Shown here: positions 14,701-15,204 of the stretch, piece after piece | Numbering within the stretch: the first letter of the stretch is position 1 | Layout: every line of letters starts with the position of its first letter | Source: DAOUMU01 sp034409055 | GTDB taxonomy: Bacteria > Chloroflexota > Anaerolineae > 4572-78 > J111 | DNA: 15,204 nt | Reading direction: 5' to 3' | Assembly: GCA_034409055.1 (NCBI GenBank) | Contig: DAOUMU010000442.1 | Location: 1-15,204 of the forward strand | Position numbers and translations under genes: made by a program | Notes under the pieces: generated by a model | The model's database searches: none | Told to the model about the DNA's origin: nothing | The model's input: only the letters and a program-made list of their open reading frames with translations

Positions 14701-15204
14701 CCTGGGCAATGGCCGCTGGTACGATCCGGCGTTGGGCCGGCCCTTGCAACCCAATCCTATGGGCGGCCCGCCGGCTGTGCCGCAGGCGTTGAACCGGTAC
14801 GCGGCGACGCCGCTGGGGCAGCCGGGGGTGGCGGCGGGGGTGGCCAGCGCTGGCGGTTGCTTAACCAATCCGTTTTGCAACGAGGCAGTCACCGGAACGG
14901 CTGGATTGGGAGCTGACAAAGTAACTGATTTGACATTCGAGGCTTTGGGTCGCGCACATTGGCGTTGGCATGGTGTTCCAAAATGGGGCAAGAGTATTGA
15001 GATCGCTCGTTTCAAGCGTTATCGTCCAATCTATGACCTTGAGGTTAACTGGCCCTCGTCTCCTCTGGGTACTCCCAAAACAGACATTGTAGTCGTAGGA
15101 CGCGAACTGGTGAATGGACCTGTGGTTCGAATTGATCCTACGTTGGGAGCTAAACTTGGCCGGTCTGTGTTTGACAGCGGGTTACCGTTTGCGGTGGACT
15201 TTGG
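2648..15204 (+). CDS. giant secreted RHS/YD-repeat protein with propeller, PKD and DUF11 modules (partial, 3' end outside window)
   Basis: One open frame of 4,185 complete codons with no stop, running off the window. The start is fixed by AGGAGG and an upstream in-frame stop. Order by residue: signal peptide 1-32; Thr/Pro/Ala linker 42-185; DUF11-like ~186-305; Ig-like ~330-425; a domain ending in YPLVIDPLI ~426-655; fourteen propeller repeats ~655-1381; PKD and DUF11 modules 1382-2100; DUF2341-like ~2111-2218; ZU5-like ~2239-2369; RHS/SpvB-type shell from ~2386; propeller-like insertion ~3597-3938; end of RHS core ~3939-4037; variable tip from 4038. RHS proteins form hollow shells that often enclose a C-terminal toxin; extracellular display for competition or adhesion is the likely use, but the effector is not visible. 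The signal peptide implies Sec export. No secretion partner, anchor or immunity gene can be seen within the window. The gene appears to be a single transcription unit with its own promoter region. Confidence 0.95.
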   Translation, partial: MPRSYLDPVIRLLVVASILVSTLHPAIVLANASGTPASQADAPTDTPMPTETAVATATEPPLATETVVIPPTETLPPPPTETALPTETAVVTATETITPTPTATAIVTETPLVTATETVAPPPTDTPTPLPTATATVEATATLPPTFTPTLTPTATATLTPTITATLTPTVTPTLTPTVTATPEPVSLALTMQTDPSFVRPGDLVTVTLTLSKPVQLNLANATISATLPAALSYYRPLGDIPPGYNPLLHLLTWPMPAEPDDRTRLSLGYVGLVVPGAEPNALNLPAELTGPEFPEPLQAQASLIIVPGAGPEPTPTPQPKVTPRPAGPPARVVLKAAQTNITADGRSRTAVVIWVADAQGRPVAEGTPVQVTTDNQLVQLAETSLRTHEGLAVVWLTAGHQPGQLTVTASAGDVSGQTRVDLTLSRGKRVNAEAGGLPAVYADLPRLGQELRYSLALTANGAYLAEDEAYRAVFNPNGEVQFLSQGNQTGRPRAGLSFRLNRVSLGQTVIYQAKGRALNTETNRAVYRSNFFREEYRAIKGGLEQFFIFERPPRQSTVSGDDLVIEGTFKTNLVGRVISRREGIVFSPPGDPNRKREVGHLIYGGTRVRDNDGREIYAELRLRDNRLHLTVPGKWLDAAEYPLVIDPLIGDPVIISDPQGAASEVALAYNSSANEYLALWQESQTGSEPDLYTRRVLPDGTIVDSLLEISLAGGDQSNPTLAYNSQTNEYLVVWEDTRNGPPSDLYGQRLNGDGSLIGDSFIIASAAITRGHRAPALAYNSSDNNYLLVWNSYLTDIEADELVYGQILAATGTVSGTAEIISDAGSEQANPTLAYDSSNNRFLVAWQDGRGSSFDVYARLVGANGQPLGSELLIEDHGNDQFVPKVAYTPGQYLVAWRHHVDTDTFRVRGQRLTAAGALEGTIFNITGENYGYYGYFDLISNGLDEYLVVWDFENDEGDIRSRRVFTNGTKSAQVTITNLYNDQIFPVAAYNSGADAYLLAWEDHRLGRQVIYGQRLNTSDGKLGANFSLSRLLASRSEPAVAANPANLERAYLAVWVENRDGSDDIYGQWLNGQGGATGAELAISVTEGDADTPVVAFNTASSQYLVVWQSDHGGQGDDIYAQRVDDSGLVGGVITLTAASDNQRYPRVAYNSRAGEWLVAWIDQSASWQVIARRVFSEGTAAAPVQIAPDAEDAPLVYNPDDDEYLVFGQRFDTYPFLQRVSGSGQPLGLAQEITTPGNQAYDPSISYHQGAGRYLIAWTNSTAIRAQQVLTDGTLTGSVITLYTDPNSYESQTAIIYEAGARQNWVVWRSWADYELIHGSRLDGVGNPVGGVESLVDVSWDLGARYPQLAYHAGLHQSLLVWRQANDEIYAQPYTLPSADFSAAPQAGSSPLTVTFTNTSVYAGHYQWDFGDGFTSTETSPTHVYNQVGVYTVTLMASDGVTTDTLTRTNYITVSAAGPVADFSAFPLNGSLPLLVQFLNTSTGAASYLWDFGDGITSTLPSPTHTYSTAGVYTVTLTATGPGGIDILTRPHYITAYEPVVVNFWATPLTGTVPLTVTFTNTSTGASTLLWDFGDGDTQTITSSLILPPSPVTTTHTYTQAGVYSVTLTANGPGGSDSLPKTNYITVTTAGTPNLTIGKTGPATAIAGEPITYTLTVTNSGQVTATNLVITDTLPDGANYVSGGTRVGDVVSWTVPSLASGAAISESFVVTASGTITNSDYAVVADGDASAAGQAAVTTLVYVPVSADFGAFPRSGSAPLLVQFFDYSSGASSYLWDFGDSMTSTLPSSTHTYTLAGVYTVTLTATGPGGSDTEIKANYITADEPIAGLSVVNDSPTELGQATTLTATVTAGSNITYSWTFGDGQTGSGAVVTHTYEAVDIYTAVVTASNATNEVTATTIVTITGVPDLAIGKTAPVTATAGEPITYTLTVTNTGQMTATNLVITDVIPGGANYITGGLRIGDVVSWTVPALAGGETISESFVVTAASTITNSDYVVMADGDVSAVGQAAVETVVLNFTADPLTGPVPLTVTFTNLATPTQAITGYLWDYGDGITNTTAALNHTHQYTQAGVYTVSLTATGPGISPTLTRPNYITATPPVTSTPLNLTWWDDDFFYRRRMTLTGPLSYTLGVTNVLEVTLDTTTLIAEDKLRLDGHDLRVLYWDETSGWRELPRGLAELNTVNTTVRFPLQATITDTSDSYYVYYGNTVAGFPPQLYQTVDQTPSLSYGPEQTPVVTVTLQAGVGGSLTSAEGNFTVDFPPAAVEQTLVVTHTPHQATVGQGPDQLNRFALLASMTDGTPVQQFTAPLTLTLNYAGLGLDSQEEETILFFYWDEVEAGWQPISTTVDVNTDLATTTLDHFTDFSINKNFGLGGPPPLRRLPTVNGNGVDLLTGAATYVYPLEVPPGTNGMQPNLSLVYHSGAADTRLDQQAGLVGHGFELAGLGWIQLDPDDQTTYYLNLNGVSEKLIPEEDNIYHTERETFWRIERKENGTNGIDNIYWLVTTQDGTQYQFGDTPQSEARGITITFTHRVDIYHLTKVQDVYSNTMVIEYEPITDTVTRPYPPPAGSRTVEYDQAIRPVSITYTINAGIPGTRSISFGYDNLPKDNEKRDGLRLDLPDPYERDPGQNYGHPQMLKEIEMKVDGQPVRTYHLSYTYYKQEDKLDQDLPYGPQYYHLMLTGITEDAGEDNFLPTTTLTYTQTGHLEKIDNGYGGQVGYTYQPVDYFTHFITDIVDGYEIVVDQCGVDNVDRWQVTTRTITSTVGGDLANYSYDYTSAFDPGQDFRGHQGVVVTMPTGDVTNYTFSLGKYDPEVRPDCATVAADEPLWGKPLKVVVFDDEDVQLSTVETGYTIAYPFPGTHFVAPEAITTTLSGESNNATTVVTYTYNTETGQVTGIGEWGFPDDVKDGRLTNIDYDYTGAGIYTLPDLVQVKDEAGTLLAETDYHYLMKAGWPVGAIDTAIITRTDTVSDTHLVTVIGYDKYGNVEHWRTGPDADRNISIEYDQTYYTFPHVITYPDELGTETAEYEAAFGLPLSITDLNEDTTQYGYDDFGRIQVITDALGIETKYEYDDDGGQGLAITITQAANTSDAFTTIQKYDGLGQLVQMREPDETDQLKTDFGYDGLGRQIKVSLPYTTARLAWTTVITYDALGRPTAVDHLTNGLTTYEYDGKEITVKRGDPDSPAYQAQYELTALGQVAAVREISGTNTYTTRYNYSPLGNLTTITDTNDNTTIITYDGLGRKIAQDDMDMGRWRYTYDPHGNLETQTDAREVVTTFTYDGLNRLTGKTYNTTAAPEVATTASVVYTYTGGLRTQMKDGAGHTTWQYDVGRPVTETKVIAGQVFTTNYRYDALGRLQTMTYPDNEVVTTTYNGRGLPETVTGYSSYLSAAGYNGPGLPVTWGLGGVVTQTTNFFEANPLRPQTMTANGGSLQNLTFDFDQLGRLKAYQDGIHSISLDYDQYDPLNRLRHVAGGSYTQLYDYDDLGNLTIRRDGLTLDYTAADSRPHAPGQVISGSDTINLNYDANGNMTTKTLGSSQVITYTYDAENRLTAVISDTGTGVLTSTFVYDGDGQLVKQITSSSGTTYHVGDYYQRLITTASSSPPEPEYWPPTTPLTWTLKAAIKGGPQLTTDGERIFSIYGDISWGSSVYVYYPITNTSLMIGSNLPGTNQCNKIVYFKGELYVLCAGQVLKWNGTPDSWTTVLEGLSAHSALWTDGTYLVTTVESVEGMVPYYTDGTGGFTAGTFSDGINSDRRLVNQTYSDSCYQGSSLGIYRDFMRSFTNKETDLYQWQTNQFVKVVDSFGYGGTTGKKFLTSDQLFVWQNSFGNLQYSPDLINWQNSYTGSIPSTNLPYPVGRRCTRQNYVTSCYISYWNPQLNTFVNPEYVTGTSLRQVIRLNDGSLYVASGDSVVGVYKRSEPVPVDVPPSPPTSTLEVQVIKRYYAGEQQLALKVDDQLYYTLPDPTGTSLTLTDATGNEAGHILYDAYGGVLTSTIPATLTEALAGQGAIADPATGLIHLGNGRWYDPALGRPLQPNPMGGPPAVPQALNRYAATPLGQPGVAAGVASAGGCLTNPFCNEAVTGTAGLGADKVTDLTFEALGRAHWRWHGVPKWGKSIEIARFKRYRPIYDLEVNWPSSPLGTPKTDIVVVGRELVNGPVVRIDPTLGAKLGRSVFDSGLPFAVDF
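2771..3202 (+). repeat. low-complexity Thr/Pro/Ala/Val linker
   Basis: Residues 42-185 consist of short units such as PTETA, TATE, PPPTE, TPTPTAT and TLTPTVT. Their codons form CCGACG/ACGGCC-type degenerate DNA repeats. Such linkers follow the signal peptide of many secreted Chloroflexota proteins and probably act as a flexible, possibly glycosylated, wall-spanning stalk. The glycosylation is inference. The repetitive DNA makes length variation between strains likely. Confidence 0.85.
3203..3922 (+). other. DUF11-like and bacterial Ig-like (Big_1 type) domains
   Basis: Residues ~186-305 (VSLALTMQTDPSFVRPGDLV followed by TVTLTLSK..ISATLPAALSY) have the look of a DUF11-type beta-sandwich. A short PTPTPQPKVTPRP linker follows. 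Residues ~330-425 (ARVVLKAAQTNITADGRSRT, then VVIWVADAQGRPVAEGTPV and GLAVVWLTAGHQPGQLTVTA) match the invasin-like Ig pattern with the V.D..G.PV..G..V signature. Both are structural extracellular spacers. Confidence 0.65.
3923..4609 (+). other. domain ending in YPLVIDPLI that precedes the propeller repeats
   Basis: Residues ~426-654 include YADLPRLGQELRYSLAL, VYRSNFFREEYRAIKGGLEQ, LVIEG and LIYGGTRVRDNDGRE, ending in VPGKWLDAAEYPLVIDPLI (YPLVIDP from residue 642). Domains with a GLEQ-type opening and a YPLVIDP close are frequent at the front of large secreted repeat proteins. Their function is unknown to me; I call it only by this pattern. Confidence 0.5.
4610..6790 (+). repeat. fourteen tandem propeller-type repeats (xPxLAYNSxxNEYLVVW...DxYGQRLxxxG)
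   Basis: Residues ~655-1381. Each unit of about 50-56 residues carries a hydrophobic strand (NPTLAYNS), then EYLVVWED, a variable loop, (D)IYGQRL and G..xG..F.I. I count fourteen units, for example at 4646, 4802, 4976, 5139, 5297, 5608, 5933, 6090 and 6701. Units 5, 6, 11 and 13 are the most degenerate. Four-strand repeats of this length usually form beta-propeller blades. The nucleotide sequences have diverged, so the expansion is old. Confidence 0.75.
6791..8947 (+). repeat. six PKD domains interleaved with two duplicated DUF11 domains
   Basis: PKD domains lie at residues 1382-1459, 1463-1540, 1544-1632, 1748-1826, 1829-1909 and 2020-2100, each with the WDFGDG-like turn, an HTY strand and GVYTVTLTA. 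The fourth has WDFGDS and the sixth WDYGDG; the fifth is a different PKD subtype (YSWTFGDG, GQATTLTATV). DUF11 domains lie at 1636-1745 and 1910-2019 (AGEPITYTLTVTN, TNLVITD, VVSWTVP). These are rigid extracellular spacer modules without enzymatic residues. Together they form a rod between the propellers and the RHS shell. Confidence 0.88.
8978..9754 (+). other. DUF2341-like and ZU5-like domains before the RHS shell
   Basis: Residues ~2111-2218 (WWDDDFFYRRRMTLTG, VLEVTLDTTTLI, LRLDGHDLRVLYWDE, DSYYVYYGN) follow the DUF2341 plan of a YRR/K..T..N opening and a YYGN close. Residues ~2239-2369 (GVGGSLTSAEGNFTVDFPPA followed by AV, FFYWDEVEAGWQPI, LDHFTDFSI) resemble the ZU5/GAIN-like module with the GG.LTS..G...V..PP.AV signature. 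In RHS proteins a module of this kind often stands just before the shell. Confidence 0.55.
9803..13435 (+). repeat. RHS/SpvB-type shell with YD repeats
   Basis: Residues ~2386-3596. It opens with NGNGVDLLTGAATYVYPLEV followed by PPGTNGMQPNLSLVYHSG, the typical beginning of SpvB/RHS shells (VD..TG....Y.L..P.G..G..P.LSL.Y). It continues with GLGW and FGDTPQ-type segments, LTKVQDVYSNTM..EYE, and from about 11,500 with classic YD repeats such as YDALGRPTAVDHL, YDGLGRKIAQDD, YDPHGNLETQTDA, YDGLNRLTGKTYN and YDAENRLTAVISD. These form the spiralled beta-sheet that encloses the C-terminal part in known RHS/TcB-TcC structures. Residues are in one frame throughout, with no frameshift. Confidence 0.92.
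13436..14461 (+). other. propeller-like insertion inside the RHS core
   Basis: Residues ~3597-3938. The flanks read YHVGDYYQRL on the left and VIKRYYAGEQQLALKV on the right, which in ordinary RHS proteins are separated by only a few residues. Between them is a segment with spaced LTTDGERIFSIYGD, IVYFKGELYVLCAGQVLKWN, ALWTDGTYLVTT, LFVWQNSFGNLQYSPDL and RLNDGSLYVASGDSV units, resembling Kelch- or sialidase-like blades. It has five Cys, far more than the rest of the protein. Base composition is visibly more AT-rich and codons less biased than in the neighbouring shell. PPEPEYWPP and PVPVDVPPSPPTS act as proline hinges at either end. Fold is inferred from strand pattern only. Confidence 0.6.
14462..14758 (+). 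other. C-terminal part of the RHS core, variant type
   Basis: Residues ~3939-4037: VIKRYYAGEQQLALKV, then DDQLYYTLPDPTGTSLTLTD, ATGNEAGHILYDAYGGVL, ALAGQGAIADPATGLIHLGN and GRWYDPALGRPLQPNP. YYLLGD..GS and RYY.P..GRF...DP are replaced here by YYTLPDPTGTS and RWYDPALGRPLQPNP, a variant I associate with Chloroflexota-type proteins. The usual terminal PxxxxDPxG motif is not evident. Confidence 0.75.
14759..15204 (+). other. C-terminal variable tip of the RHS protein (beginning only)
   Basis: Residues 4038-4185 and beyond. GGPPAVPQALNRYAATPLG closes the shell; GGCLTNPFCNEAV carries a Cys pair. From about 14,921 (VTDLTFEALGRAHWRWHG, then KWGKSIEIARFKRYRPIYDL) base composition becomes more AT-rich with less codon bias. 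In RHS proteins the region after the core is the exchangeable effector. I recognise no nuclease, deaminase, ADP-ribosyltransferase or Hint motif in the visible ~95 residues, and the domain continues outside the window. Confidence 0.55.

Noticed and set aside
14840..15204. Intein or Hint-type autoprocessing domain at the C-terminus
   Set aside because: No CxxGxT opening, no TxxH block and no HN ending are visible; the two Cys near 14,860-14,880 are not in such a context.

Overview
The window looks like chromosomal DNA from a Gram-positive-like or monoderm environmental bacterium, most likely a Chloroflexota lineage such as Anaerolineae or Caldilineae. This is inferred from style: a secreted giant protein with a Thr/Pro/Ala-rich linker right after the signal peptide, PKD and DUF11-type modules joined in the way common in that phylum, an RHS core ending in a GRWYDPALGRPLQPNP-type motif, and arrays of short AGCG-type repeats. 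No rRNA, tRNA or marker gene is present to confirm it.

Layout. Positions 1-720 hold a frameshifted four-helix-bundle (23S rRNA intervening-sequence-type) gene lying between a GA-rich repeat patch (1-48) and a long imperfect inverted array of GAGCG-like units (514-716). At 723-1964 there is an intact YprB/MrfB-like DEDD-family exonuclease with C-terminal TPR-like helices. From 1965 to 2297 lies a decayed spot: a roughly 110 bp palindromic repeat element sits directly before the last ~57 codons of a secreted carbohydrate-binding or LamG-like domain whose front is gone. From 2298 to 2647 is a real intergenic regulatory region, with an 11-bp terminator-like hairpin, two CRP/FNR-like palindromes 75 bp apart, a leader hairpin and a strong AGGAGG ribosome binding site.

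The rest (2648 to beyond 15204) is one uninterrupted reading frame of at least 4,185 codons. It encodes a secreted giant RHS/YD-repeat protein that runs off the right edge. Domain order: signal peptide; Thr/Pro linker; DUF11-like domain and bacterial Ig-like domain; a domain ending in YPLVIDPLI; fourteen ~50-56-residue propeller-type repeats (arithmetically two seven-bladed propellers); six PKD domains interleaved with two duplicated DUF11 domains; a DUF2341-like and a ZU5-like domain; an RHS/SpvB-type shell with many YD repeats. The shell is interrupted, near its C-terminal core, by a ~340-residue propeller-like insertion. It then ends in a variant core and the beginning of a compositionally different C-terminal tip.

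The window therefore centres on one gene: an exported RHS polymorphic-toxin-like or surface protein with its own apparent cAMP/CRP-type promoter region. The points most worth following are the propeller-like insertion inside the RHS core, the non-canonical core-to-tip junction, the paired CRP-like sites, and the repeat-flanked four-helix-bundle gene.
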